The position numbers were made by a program, and so were the translations under genes. Below the pieces are notes generated by a model. It worked only from the letters and a program-made list of their open reading frames with translations, searched no databases and had not been told where the DNA came from. Positions 25,313 through 33,693 of a stretch of 64,000 nt of DNA are shown one piece after another. Each line of letters begins with the position of its first letter. Position 1 is the stretch's first letter. The DNA is from an uncultured Chthonomonas sp. (GTDB taxonomy: Bacteria > Armatimonadota > Chthonomonadetes > Chthonomonadales > Chthonomonadaceae), in contig CAIONQ010000144.1 of assembly GCA_903859705.1 (NCBI GenBank), positions 24,535 through 88,534 on the forward strand, in the 5' to 3' direction.

Positions 25313-26638
25313 TTGCACCTTGTACTTGTTGGATTAAGCCATCATGCCGCACCTATATCTGTGCGAGAACGCATCAGCTGCGCCGAACATCGGCTTCCAG
25401 ATGCGCTTTCGCATGCAGCCCAGGTGCCAGGCGTGCGCGAAATCCTGATACTTTCAACATGTAACCGTATGGAAGTTTATGGAGTGGTAGAAGGGCCCGA
25501 TCTGGGTTACGCCTACTCAGCAATTGCACGCCACCTCTCCGCTTTCCATAACGTGCCAGAAGCTCAGTTTGATGCCTACCTTTACCGTAAAGCAGAGCAC
25601 GAGGCAATTTCGCACCTGATGCGTGTGGCATCTGGCCTGGATTCCTTAGTGCTTGGCGAAGCTCAGATATTGGGGCAGGTGCGCACCGCTCTACGCAATG
25701 CTCAGGAATCAGGAGTGGTTGGCGGCGTACTTTCTCACCTGTTTCAGCATGCGTTAAACAGTGGCAAACGCGTTCAGCAAGAAACCGGGCTGGGTAAGGG
25801 CGCATTTTCTATTGGCCATGCGGCGGTAGACCTCGCAGCGCGAATCTTTTCCTTACCCGAAGCAACCGTACTGCTACTTGGCGCCGGGAAAATGAGCCTA
25901 CTTACCGCACGGCATTTAGCAGCAAATGGCGTAAACCTTATAGTTGTGGCAAACCGCACACATGAAAAGGCCGAGAAGATGGCCTCAAATCTGGGTGGCA
26001 AAGCGATACGTTATGAAGATTTCCCAGACATGCTTGCGCGCACCGATATCGTAATTGCATCTACTTCCGCCCCTCACCCAATTATTCGCAGAGAGATGCT
26101 GCAGCCGGTACTTAAGAAACGACGCGGGAAGCCCCTGTTTTTGATCGATATTGCGGTGCCTCGCGACATTGATGCCGACGTTGCAGATATGGACAACGTC
26201 TTTCTGTATAACATCGATCACCTGCAAGAGGTTGTTGCTCACAGAGTGCGTGGGCGCGCGGTAGAAGCGCGGCAAGCCGAAGTGATTGCTACATCTGAAA
26301 CTCAGGAGTTCTTGAACTGGTACCGGGCACGAGAAGCTGCGCCCGTAATTAAGCAACTGCGCGGCCGCCTTGACGACTATGCCCGCAAGCGCCTGGAGAT
26401 ATTGAGATCTAATCTGAGCCCGCAAAGCGATAAGGATTGGGCACAAATTGAGTTACAAATTCACTCCCTTATGGATGAAGTTGCACGCGAGCCAATATTG
26501 AGAATGAAACGCGCCAGCAAAGAAGCTGCTGCTCCCGCGGGCGCAGCGCCTACTCGGTATGACCTGCTTTCAGCAGCCCGCGAAATATTTGGCCTGGGTG
26601 TTGACGATATTGCACCAGCAAGAGAGGAGACACTGTGA
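25313..26638 (+). CDS. hemA: Glutamyl-tRNA reductase
   Basis: The 441-residue enzyme reduces glutamyl-tRNA(Glu) with NADPH to glutamate-1-semialdehyde, the first committed step of C5 tetrapyrrole synthesis. The catalytic Cys lies in LSTCNRMEVYGV (about residue 50); LSHHAAPISVRERI, SGLDSLVLGEAQILGQV and the NADPH fold VLLLGAGKMSLLTARHL are also present, with a C-terminal dimerisation domain. The TTG start has GGAG 8 bases upstream. It overlaps hemX by 4 bases (GTGA). Demand for haem from the many multihaem cytochromes and control by Rex fit this position. Confidence 0.96.
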   Translation: MHLVLVGLSHHAAPISVRERISCAEHRLPDALSHAAQVPGVREILILSTCNRMEVYGVVEGPDLGYAYSAIARHLSAFHNVPEAQFDAYLYRKAEHEAISHLMRVASGLDSLVLGEAQILGQVRTALRNAQESGVVGGVLSHLFQHALNSGKRVQQETGLGKGAFSIGHAAVDLAARIFSLPEATVLLLGAGKMSLLTARHLAANGVNLIVVANRTHEKAEKMASNLGGKAIRYEDFPDMLARTDIVIASTSAPHPIIRREMLQPVLKKRRGKPLFLIDIAVPRDIDADVADMDNVFLYNIDHLQEVVAHRVRGRAVEARQAEVIATSETQEFLNWYRAREAAPVIKQLRGRLDDYARKRLEILRSNLSPQSDKDWAQIELQIHSLMDEVAREPILRMKRASKEAAAPAGAAPTRYDLLSAAREIFGLGVDDIAPAREETL

Positions 26639-27489
26639 CAACTCTGCTTACCGCCCTTGCTCTGGCGCTCTTTCTTGGCTCAGCAGTTTGCTACAGCGCC
26701 GTGCTGTTCCTGGATGCCCCATCGGCTCCGGCGCCACTGGGGCCATTAACGGCATCTTCGCGGCCATCCCGTTACTCTCGAGTTCTGCTGTATGCTGGTC
26801 TGTTAACGCTCTTTGCCAGCATTGGAGCAAACTGCATTGCTTCGGGTCACTCTCCATTTGCCAGTGAATACGGCACCATGCTTGTAGGTGCTTTTGGCAC
26901 GGCTGCAGTGTTTGCCGTGTGGGATCGAAAAACGCGCATGCCTGCAGTTGGTGGAGTTGCCATGCTCATGTCGTGCCTGGCGCTAACTGGAGCGCTGCTG
27001 CGCACACACTCTCACGTTGCAAAAGATCCACTGATTAGAAACCCGCTTGTAACCGTTCATGTGCTTGCCATTGTTGCCGCGTATGGGCTGATTCTTGTGG
27101 CCGCCGCAAGCGCTGGCATGTATCTGATGCAAGACAGGCAGCTTAAATCTCGCTCCGGGGCGCCGTTCTTGCGCCTGCTGCCCCCATTAACACGCCTGGA
27201 CACGATCGTATTTCAATGCGTTTCTTACGCATTTCCATTGTTAACACTTAGTTTGGTGGTTATCCCCATGATCTTCCGTGGAGATATGAAAGAGCCTGCC
27301 AGTGCCTGGTTTGTAGATTCAAGGTTCGTATCAACGGCAATTCTGTGGTTTCTGTTCAGCACATATCTGGGTGGAAGGCTGATTATTGGCTGGCGTGGAG
27401 TGAGGCTCCAGGTAATACTACTGATAGGTATTGCCATTGCTTTTGCGGCCTATGCCCTCCCAACGGCCTCTGCGCATCGGTTTAATTGA
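26635..27489 (+). CDS. hemX: HemX/CcsA-like cytochrome c assembly membrane protein
   Basis: The protein has 284 residues with about eight predicted transmembrane helices (for example LLTALALALFLGSAVCYSAV, VHVLAIVAAYGLILVAAASA and VILLIGIAIAFAAYALP). It belongs to the CcsA superfamily, but the Trp-rich WGxYWxWD haem-handling motif is absent, as in HemX, which is typically next to hemA. HemX is thought to influence the level of glutamyl-tRNA reductase. A role in haem delivery to c-type cytochromes is the alternative. The GTG start overlaps the hemA stop, with GGAG upstream. Confidence 0.85.
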   Translation: MTTLLTALALALFLGSAVCYSAVLFLDAPSAPAPLGPLTASSRPSRYSRVLLYAGLLTLFASIGANCIASGHSPFASEYGTMLVGAFGTAAVFAVWDRKTRMPAVGGVAMLMSCLALTGALLRTHSHVAKDPLIRNPLVTVHVLAIVAAYGLILVAAASAGMYLMQDRQLKSRSGAPFLRLLPPLTRLDTIVFQCVSYAFPLLTLSLVVIPMIFRGDMKEPASAWFVDSRFVSTAILWFLFSTYLGGRLIIGWRGVRLQVILLIGIAIAFAAYALPTASAHRFN

Positions 27490-27515
27490 CAGTCCAATTA
27501 CTTATAAAGTAAACT
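27486..27515 (+). promoter_or_regulatory. Promoter of the TIM-barrel isomerase gene
   Basis: -35 TTGACA (27486-27491) overlaps the hemX stop; 18-base spacer; -10 TAAACT (27510-27515). Confidence 0.6.
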
Positions 27516-27526
27516 TGATCGATTGT

Positions 27527-27580
27527 CGGCAGGCATGGCGGCAGCGTTTGTCTATGCCTGCCGGGTAGAATACTGCCCGG
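27527..27580 (+). promoter_or_regulatory. Leader hairpin pair before the TIM-barrel gene
   Basis: CGGCAGGCAT (27527-27536) pairs with ATGCCTGCCG (27554-27563). A second stem, CCGGG (27562-27566) with CCCGG (27576-27580), shares bases with the first, so the two cannot form together. The Shine-Dalgarno AGGGGG follows at 27584. The arrangement could tune translation, but no known riboswitch is recognised. Confidence 0.4.
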
Positions 27581-27599
27581 ATTAGGGGGATGTGTGGCA

Positions 27600-28481
27600 A
27601 TGCAGCTCTCGGCCATTACCGATGAGATTTCACAGGATTTTGAGCATGCGCTTGACGTGCTGTTGGAGTATGGCGCCAAAGGTGCCGAACTTCGCGGCCT
27701 GTGGGGCACCAACATAGCAGACCTCTCAAAAGAGCAGGTAACCCGTGCACAGACGGCGCTCAAAGTGCGGGGCATGTATGTAGTTGGCCTGGCCACCCCA
27801 TTTTACAAGTGCGACCTTACCGCGGGGGTTAATGCCACTTCTGGAGCCATGCACCTGGCCTCTGAACGGGATATTACGGACCAATCGGAGCTATTGGAGC
27901 GCTGCTTTAGGCTCGCGGATTCCTTCGATACCAATCTCATTCGTGTATTCACCTTCTGGCGGAAAGAAGAGTACACAGCTGAGATAGAGGCACGGATTAT
28001 AGAATCTTTTGCGGCACCGGTGGCTGCTGCAGAGCGTGCCGGAATGATACTTGGGCTTGAGAACGAGCACGCTTGCTTTGTGGGCACTGGTGCCGAGGCC
28101 GCCCGAGTAGCAGCAGCGGTTAACTCCCCAAATCTGAAAATCGTATGGGACCCAGGCAATGCGTTTTTTGCCGATGAGGTGCCTTTCCCCGGTGGGTATG
28201 AAGCAGTACGCCCCTGGGTTACACACGTGCACATCAAAGATGGCAGGATGATCGAAACACCTGATCAAGGCAGAAGGCCACAGTGGTGTATTGTTGGGCA
28301 GGGCGAGATCGATTACGTCGGTCAGTTTGCTGCCCTTAAGCGAGATGGGTACGCTGGTGCAATCTCGCTTGAAACGCACTACGTTCCCACAACAGGGACT
28401 GGCGAAGGTGGCAAAGGAATTCCAGAAGATGGATCTCGACCCTGCCTTGCCGCTCTGCGTGAACTGATTGACCGACCTTAA
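27600..28481 (+). CDS. Xylose-isomerase-like TIM-barrel protein (sugar phosphate isomerase/epimerase family)
   Basis: The protein has 293 residues with the AP_endonuc_2/xylose-isomerase-like fold. Metal and substrate residues are seen in LGLENEHACF (Glu), KIVWDPGNAFF (Asp), THVHIKDG (His) and GAISLETHY (Glu). Such proteins isomerise or epimerise sugars and inositol derivatives; the substrate is unknown. ATG 27600 is preferred to GTG 27594, because the AGGGGGA site lies 9 bases before the ATG but only 3 before the GTG. It has its own promoter after hemX and ends 13 bases before a small coupled open frame. Confidence 0.85.
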   Translation: MQLSAITDEISQDFEHALDVLLEYGAKGAELRGLWGTNIADLSKEQVTRAQTALKVRGMYVVGLATPFYKCDLTAGVNATSGAMHLASERDITDQSELLERCFRLADSFDTNLIRVFTFWRKEEYTAEIEARIIESFAAPVAAAERAGMILGLENEHACFVGTGAEAARVAAAVNSPNLKIVWDPGNAFFADEVPFPGGYEAVRPWVTHVHIKDGRMIETPDQGRRPQWCIVGQGEIDYVGQFAALKRDGYAGAISLETHYVPTTGTGEGGKGIPEDGSRPCLAALRELIDRP

Positions 28482-28494
28482 CGAAATAACACCG

Positions 28495-28596
28495 ATGGAT
28501 CTGGCAGCGGTGGCCAGAGCTATTCGGTCCGGCAGCCTGCAAATCGGCGGCCAACAAATCGTATACACGATCGATAAAGGGACTCGACCGATATGA
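28495..28596 (+). CDS. Candidate 33-residue small protein or leader peptide coupled to the SurA-like gene
   Basis: ATG 28495 opens a 33-codon frame (MDLAAVARAIRSGSLQIGGQ and on) whose TGA overlaps the next gene's ATG as ATGA, the hallmark of translational coupling. Composition is protein-like and codon use resembles the neighbours. The Shine-Dalgarno is poor and I know no homologue. It could be a leader that sets translation of the chaperone gene, or a chance frame. Confidence 0.4.
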   Translation: MDLAAVARAIRSGSLQIGGQQIVYTIDKGTRPI

Positions 28597-30416
28597 ACTT
28601 CACGTCTATCACATGGTGGCGCACGGTATACCAGAAGGGTGGCCGCGTGTTTGCCATTGGCTGCGCAATAGTTTTTGCACTGCCGCTTGTGCTGCAGGCA
28701 GGTTTCAATATGCGTAATAGCAGCAAAAACCCTGCAGAGGTGGCCCTGAGCGGCTCGCTATGCACGGTAAACGGCGACGCCATTACACAGAAGGACCTTG
28801 CAACAATTCCCGCAGAGAGCCTTGGCGGCACACCGGGAAGAACACATGCCTCTCAATTTGGCGGAGCCATCTACTCGCTGGTGGTGCATAAGATAATTGA
28901 GCAGAAGATCAAGAAGCTCAACATTCATGCGACGGATATCGACATCGACAGGCTAGTTGCCAAGCAGCGCGAAGCGCTAGTTGGTGCGAAGGCTACCGAT
29001 GCGGACTGGGAAAATTACCTATCTGACAGGCGCCACGTAACTCCGGCGGAGTTCCGCGAGCAGCTCACCAGCCAGGCGGACGTGCAGGCGATGCTGGATC
29101 GTTACAAGGCTGAAGAAAAGGTAACACCAGATGAGGTAAAAGCTCAGAATGGCGAAGTACAATCGGCGGTTGTATATATAGCTGCTGGCCCATCGCCAAT
29201 GAACCCCAAAGCGCCGCCCGTGAGCGATGCAGATGCCCTGAAGAAGGCCAATGACCTGCACGCTAAAGCAGTTGCGGGTGCCGATATCAAGGCAATAATT
29301 AGCAGCCTTGGAACGGACCCCTCTACTAAGGGCGCCATCAAGGCCATGACTGAATGGCGACCAGAGTATCAGAAGGGCGGCCAGGAAACTCCCTTTGGTG
29401 TATTCTTCTACGGCCCAGACTTCGACAAGGCCATGCAGAAAACTGCAAAAGGCCAGGTTAGTGATGTTGTTAAGTCCTCAGGCTTTCAGCAGGGTTATGT
29501 ATTCGGCAAAGTGCTGGATCGCCGTGTGAACGCTCCAAAGGACTTCGATGAGAAAAAGGCCATTGTTGCCCTTCAGGAACAGCGCGCTTACAAGAAACTG
29601 GACGCCGAGATAAAAGCTGCTGTGAAGGCAGCCAAGGTAGAGTTCCCTGCAGACCAGGCAGACAAGAAGGCCTATTACGACTATGCCCGCCTTGATGTAA
29701 TGCAAGGCGAACTGCGTAACAGCTTCGGCGCTCCCACGCCTGACGGACCAACACAGGCAGAGTTCAAAACGCTTCAGGAAGTAATAGATGCAGACTTCGA
29801 GGCGGCTCTCAAAAAGCATCCAGAAGATACTACCGCAGCGCTGATGGTGGCGGCCTCCCTGCAGGGCAAACAGTTCAATGCAAAGCCGGAAGAGCAAGGT
29901 GCTATTAGAGATAGGCTGATCGGCCTGTACGAATCTGCATTCAAATCCTTCGAAGATACAGACCTGCGATTCACGCTTGCCGATCTCTACCGTGATAAGC
30001 ATGACGACAAATCGACATTCGGACAGTATCAGAAGGTAGCTAAACTGCTGAATAGCGATCCACCTTACGACTTGCAAACCCGCCAGAAGCAACTGGCCAC
30101 GCGTAAGCGGTTAGCATCTGGCCTGAAAGGCTTGCCTGCCGCAACCGTTCCGGAAGCTGCGACCCTGGCCACTGAGCAGGATACAAAGATCGCTGATCTG
30201 AACATCCGGATACTTCAGGATCAGGCCAAGCAAGCGGAAGAGCAGAAGAAGCAAGCAGCGTTGCAGAAAGCAGCTGATGCTGCTGCAAAAGCCAAGCCCG
30301 GCGCAGGTTCGCCAGTAAACGGTACTTCACCGCTTGATGCAGGTGCGCTAAACCCGCCAACGGATGGTGGAAAAGCACCACTTTCCTCTGGCGGCGCCCC
30401 GGCTAAGAAACCATAG
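28593..30416 (+). CDS. SurA/PrsA-like membrane-anchored peptidyl-prolyl isomerase chaperone
   Basis: The protein has 607 residues. An N-terminal membrane anchor (VFAIGCAIVFALPLVLQAGF, about residues 18-37) leads to a SurA_N-like chaperone region (SLCTVNGDAITQKDLATIP, about residue 55; YSLVVHKIIEQKIKKL) and a degenerate parvulin domain around residues 195-310 (ADALKKANDLHAKAVAGADI, then GPDFDKAMQKTAKGQVSDVV). The remainder is a TPR-like helical region and a coiled coil with a Lys/Ala/Gln- and Pro-rich tail. It probably folds exported proteins at the outer face of the inner membrane. Several parvulin consensus residues are not obvious, so isomerase activity is uncertain. Confidence 0.72.
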   Translation: MNFTSITWWRTVYQKGGRVFAIGCAIVFALPLVLQAGFNMRNSSKNPAEVALSGSLCTVNGDAITQKDLATIPAESLGGTPGRTHASQFGGAIYSLVVHKIIEQKIKKLNIHATDIDIDRLVAKQREALVGAKATDADWENYLSDRRHVTPAEFREQLTSQADVQAMLDRYKAEEKVTPDEVKAQNGEVQSAVVYIAAGPSPMNPKAPPVSDADALKKANDLHAKAVAGADIKAIISSLGTDPSTKGAIKAMTEWRPEYQKGGQETPFGVFFYGPDFDKAMQKTAKGQVSDVVKSSGFQQGYVFGKVLDRRVNAPKDFDEKKAIVALQEQRAYKKLDAEIKAAVKAAKVEFPADQADKKAYYDYARLDVMQGELRNSFGAPTPDGPTQAEFKTLQEVIDADFEAALKKHPEDTTAALMVAASLQGKQFNAKPEEQGAIRDRLIGLYESAFKSFEDTDLRFTLADLYRDKHDDKSTFGQYQKVAKLLNSDPPYDLQTRQKQLATRKRLASGLKGLPAATVPEAATLATEQDTKIADLNIRILQDQAKQAEEQKKQAALQKAADAAAKAKPGAGSPVNGTSPLDAGALNPPTDGGKAPLSSGGAPAKKP

Positions 30417-30431
30417 CGCGGAGTCGGAACC

Positions 30432-31172
30432 TTGCGCGATAACGAAACACAAACTGAATGCCCAGTGCATGCTGCCCCTGTGGGGCAGCATGCACTGGGC
30501 GAACTATTTGTGGTTTCGCTGCCGATAGGTAATCCAGAGGATATCACACTTCGGGCTCTACGCATTCTGAGATCTGTATCCGCAATATGCTGTGAAGACA
30601 CGCGAGTATCGCAGCCACAGCTTAACGACTACAGTATCCAAACACCGCTCCTATCACTGCAAGTTCGGGCCGAGTACGTTACACTCCAGACTGTTACAGA
30701 GAAAATAACAAGCGGACTAAACGTGGCTGTTATTTCAGATTGCGGCACTCCGTTGATAGCCGACCCAGGTTTAAGAGTAATTCAAACGGTATTAAGTGCT
30801 GGCGGTAATGTAACAGCAGTACCCGGACCTTCAGCCGTGCTGGCCGCACTAGCGGCAAGCGGGTTTAGAACAGCCCCATTCTACTTCGCTGGTTTCCCAC
30901 CGCGGGGCGTTGCAGATAGGCCCGAGTTCTTTAAATCTCTATGTTTGCAATCTGGGCACATTGTTCTGTTTGAGGGCCAGCCATACTTACGTGACTCTTT
31001 GCGGAATCTTGTTAATGAACTTGGTGCAGATCGACCAGCCGCGTTGGCGCAGCACCTTACCACCGTGCGCGAAATTTGGATTCGTGGCACACTGGGTTCA
31101 ATACTGGCGCAAACCGGCAACAAAGTCCGCAGATCATGCCCATGTACGCTAGTTATATCTGCACCAATTTAG
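30432..31172 (+). CDS. rsmI: 16S rRNA (cytidine-1402 2'-O)-methyltransferase RsmI
   Basis: The protein has 246 residues and methylates the 2'-OH of C1402 in the ribosomal P site. Motifs of the tetrapyrrole-methylase fold are VVSLPIGNPEDITLRAL, AICCEDTRVS, ISDCGTPLIADPG and VPGPSAVLAALAASGF. The C-terminal extension present in E. coli RsmI is missing. With TTG 30432 (GGAG 8 bases upstream) the protein has a 22-residue N-terminal extension encoded largely by a perfect 19-bp hairpin. An alternative start is GTG 30480 in the loop of that hairpin, which would give a conventional N-terminus. Confidence 0.92.
   Translation: MRDNETQTECPVHAAPVGQHALGELFVVSLPIGNPEDITLRALRILRSVSAICCEDTRVSQPQLNDYSIQTPLLSLQVRAEYVTLQTVTEKITSGLNVAVISDCGTPLIADPGLRVIQTVLSAGGNVTAVPGPSAVLAALAASGFRTAPFYFAGFPPRGVADRPEFFKSLCLQSGHIVLFEGQPYLRDSLRNLVNELGADRPAALAQHLTTVREIWIRGTLGSILAQTGNKVRRSCPCTLVISAPI
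30460..30500 (+). repeat. Perfect 19-bp hairpin inside the 5' end of rsmI
   Basis: GCCCAGTGCATGCTGCCCC (30460-30478) is the exact reverse complement of 30482-30500, with a three-base loop TGT. No T-tract follows, so it is not an ordinary terminator. It covers the codons just before the conserved domain. Confidence 0.85.
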
Positions 31173-31691
31173 AAAATCTGCTAAATTGTGGAGCCGAATA
31201 GGTTAGCGGAAGCAGATTATTCAGTTATAATTATAGGTGCGATGTGACAGATTGCGATGAGTAACGTGACTATATTCTGCCCTGAATATAGACATGGCGC
31301 GTAACTGGTGCACCTTTTCATACTCGTCAACCGCTAATCCCGGTTGCAATCCGTTTGAATTTGGTGAACAAGTTTCGAAAACTTGTCGTCTGTAGTTTCG
31401 GATGTGATCCCTACCCGCGCGACGCGGCGCACCAATGGACTCAATGTCGGCAGCCCTGCTGGCAACAACGCAATGTCGCTCAGATTAAACTGGCCAGAAG
31501 TCACCCTCATCGGACGCTGAGCTGGTAAGTGCCCCAACAACACAGGGTTGGGAATCTGAACGAAGATACCCTCATAGACGGTCTCTCCTTCGTTACAGAA
31601 CGGTTGATCGTAAGCGATTGGGTTGAGCGCAAGGTCTTACGCTCCGGGATTTACTACGCCCGGGCCTTGGTGATGAAAGAAAATACACCCG
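31173..31691. other. 519-base region without a confident gene, before the polysaccharide cluster
   Basis: A perfect TATAAT at 31226-31231 is a plausible -10 for the polysaccharide genes, with only a weak TTAGCG 17 bases upstream. A dyad CTATATTC-N6-GAATATAG occupies 31270-31291 just downstream of it. On the minus strand a frame of 100 codons is open from 31636 to 31334, with protein-like composition but no start codon with a Shine-Dalgarno; it may be the remnant of a gene. A GGAG before a 22-codon ATG frame at about 31576 lies in a different phase. Confidence 0.35.
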
Positions 31692-32525
31692 ATGGCAATA
31701 CACCGCAAAAACAGTGATTCATTTAGTGGCGCTGTTCAAGAATTGAGCGGCACAGCTGTTTGTTCGCCAAGCAGCACAATATCTGGCGCGGTTCATTCCG
31801 GGGATACCGCACAGATCAATCCTACAGATAAAGAGAAATCTGCTGTCGTGTCTACTTCGATAACCGAAAGTCCTGAACGATTCCGTGCAGACTTCATCGA
31901 TCCTCTTATCCCGGTTCAGCCTGTTCCGTATGCGGCAGCAAAGAGGCTGTTTGACATACTGTTCAGTAGCCTGCTGATGCTGGGATTATCGCCTGTTTAC
32001 ATTGGCCTCGTGCTGGGCGTTAAGTTAACATCAAAGGGGCCAGTATTCTTCAAACAAGTTCGTGTGGGTAAGGGCGGGAGATACTTTTACTGCCTCAAGT
32101 TTCGCTCAATGTGCGTTGATGCAGAGGCCAGGAAGAAAGAGTTGGAGCACCTGAACGAGGCCACTGGCCCTGTATTCAAGATGAAGCGTGACCCGCGTAT
32201 CACACGTTTTGGCATGTTTATGCGCAAATTTAGCCTGGATGAGCTGCCGCAGTTTATCAATGTACTATGCGGGCACATGTCTGTAGTTGGCCCACGTCCC
32301 CCAATTCCCGCTGAAGTGGCGCAATATTCCGAGCGTGATCGCAAGCGCCTTGCAGTAGTGCCAGGTATAACCTGTTACTGGCAGATTAGCGGGCGTAGCA
32401 ATCTTACATTTGAGGAATGGGTGGATCTGGACCTTAAGTACATCGAAACGATGTCATTCGGTAACGATTTGATGATCGTTCTAAAAACTGTTCCGGCAGT
32501 TATAACTGGCTCCGGTGCCCATTAG
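31692..32525 (+). CDS. Polyprenyl-phosphate sugar-1-phosphate transferase (WcaJ/WbaP-like)
   Basis: The protein has 277 residues. A Ser/Thr-rich N-terminal 75 residues leads to KRLFDILFSSLLMLGLSPVYI, the re-entrant membrane helix of monotopic phosphoglycosyl transferases. The catalytic segments follow: FFKQVRVGKGGRYFYCLKFR, then FMRKFSLDELPQFINVLCG with the Asp-Glu dyad, and SVVGPRPPIP. It loads the first sugar phosphate onto undecaprenyl phosphate at the inner membrane and so starts the repeat unit of an exopolysaccharide or O-antigen. It lacks the large N-terminal multi-helix domain of WbaP. It heads the polysaccharide genes to 39420. Confidence 0.92.
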   Translation: MAIHRKNSDSFSGAVQELSGTAVCSPSSTISGAVHSGDTAQINPTDKEKSAVVSTSITESPERFRADFIDPLIPVQPVPYAAAKRLFDILFSSLLMLGLSPVYIGLVLGVKLTSKGPVFFKQVRVGKGGRYFYCLKFRSMCVDAEARKKELEHLNEATGPVFKMKRDPRITRFGMFMRKFSLDELPQFINVLCGHMSVVGPRPPIPAEVAQYSERDRKRLAVVPGITCYWQISGRSNLTFEEWVDLDLKYIETMSFGNDLMIVLKTVPAVITGSGAH

Positions 32526-32697
32526 CGCGTAATGCCGCCGCTGTATGTCCTTTGTGAGCTGCAGTACGGCTGATATGTAAATCCCGATCGCTTTTGGCTT
32601 CATTTCGGCCTGTGCGCTCCAAACGCGTACAGGCCGTTTGAGCGTATAATGATCGGTAAGAAGAGCATTTTACCAACTGAAATTTTGGAGACGGGTT

Positions 32698-33672
32698 ATG
32701 ATACTGGTTACGGGCGGAGCCGGGTATATCGGCAGTCACTATGTGCAGCAGAGTGTGGCCGATGGCGCAGAGATTGTAGTACTTGATAATCTAGCTTACG
32801 GGCACCGGGAAGCGGTTCCTGAGGGCGTGGATCTTATTGTTGGCGACATGGCCGATAGAGGGCTGCTTGAAGAGCTATTCACGAGCCATAAGATTGATGC
32901 CGTTGTGCACTTTGCCGCTTTTGCATACGTTGGCGAATCTGTTACCGCGCCCCGTAAGTATTACGGCAATAACACTGTTGCCACCCTCAACCTGCTGAAT
33001 ACGATGGTGGACTACGATGTTAAGAAGTTTGTATTCTCTTCAACATGCGCAACGTACGGTAACCCTGAATACACTCCCATGGATGAAAGCCACCCACAAT
33101 CGCCCATCAATCCGTATGGCGAAAGCAAGTGGTTTGTAGAAAAAATTCTCTGGGCATATAGTCAGGCGTATGGCCTGCAATCCGCAGCCCTGCGCTACTT
33201 CAATGCAGCGGGCTGTGATCCTGAAGGCCGCATTGGAGAGAGCCATGATCCTGAAACTCACCTGATTCCGCTTATTCTTCAGGCCGCCCAGGGCAAGCGC
33301 GATAGCATTGGTATTTTCGGTACTGATTACGACACTCCGGATGGCACCTGCATCCGAGATTATATTCATGTATTGGATCTGGCCCGTGCTCACAACCTGG
33401 CCCTAAACTACCTTGCTGCCGGTGGCGAGAGCAATGTTTTCAACCTTGGCACTGGTACAGGCAACTCGGTACGTGAAGTAATAGAATCCTGCAAGCAAGT
33501 TACGGGCCTTCCCATCAATGTTGTGGAGCATCCGCGCAGGGCTGGTGATCCGCCAAGGCTGATTGCAAGCGCTGCAAAAGCAAAGTCAGTGCTTGGATGG
33601 GAGCCGGAATATACCGATATCAACAAGATTATCACAACGGCCTGGAATTGGGAAACCAACAGGACCTACTGA
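32698..33672 (+). CDS. galE: UDP-glucose 4-epimerase
   Basis: The protein has 324 residues, an extended short-chain dehydrogenase. ILVTGGAGYIGSHYVQQ binds NAD, FSSTCATYGNP supplies the catalytic Ser/Thr, and NPYGESKWFVEKIL contains the YxxxK pair. The C-terminal part (AALRYFNAAGCDPEGRIGE) gives the substrate pocket of GalE. It interconverts UDP-glucose and UDP-galactose (or the N-acetyl forms) for polysaccharide synthesis. GGAGA precedes the ATG. Confidence 0.94.
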   Translation: MILVTGGAGYIGSHYVQQSVADGAEIVVLDNLAYGHREAVPEGVDLIVGDMADRGLLEELFTSHKIDAVVHFAAFAYVGESVTAPRKYYGNNTVATLNLLNTMVDYDVKKFVFSSTCATYGNPEYTPMDESHPQSPINPYGESKWFVEKILWAYSQAYGLQSAALRYFNAAGCDPEGRIGESHDPETHLIPLILQAAQGKRDSIGIFGTDYDTPDGTCIRDYIHVLDLARAHNLALNYLAAGGESNVFNLGTGTGNSVREVIESCKQVTGLPINVVEHPRRAGDPPRLIASAAKAKSVLGWEPEYTDINKIITTAWNWETNRTY

Positions 33673-33693
33673 TCGGGAGAGATAGGTTAACCA

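Noticed and set aside
31529..31717. A 62-codon plus-strand frame before the sugar-phosphate transferase
   Set aside because: It overlaps the true start, has weak coding character and no good Shine-Dalgarno.
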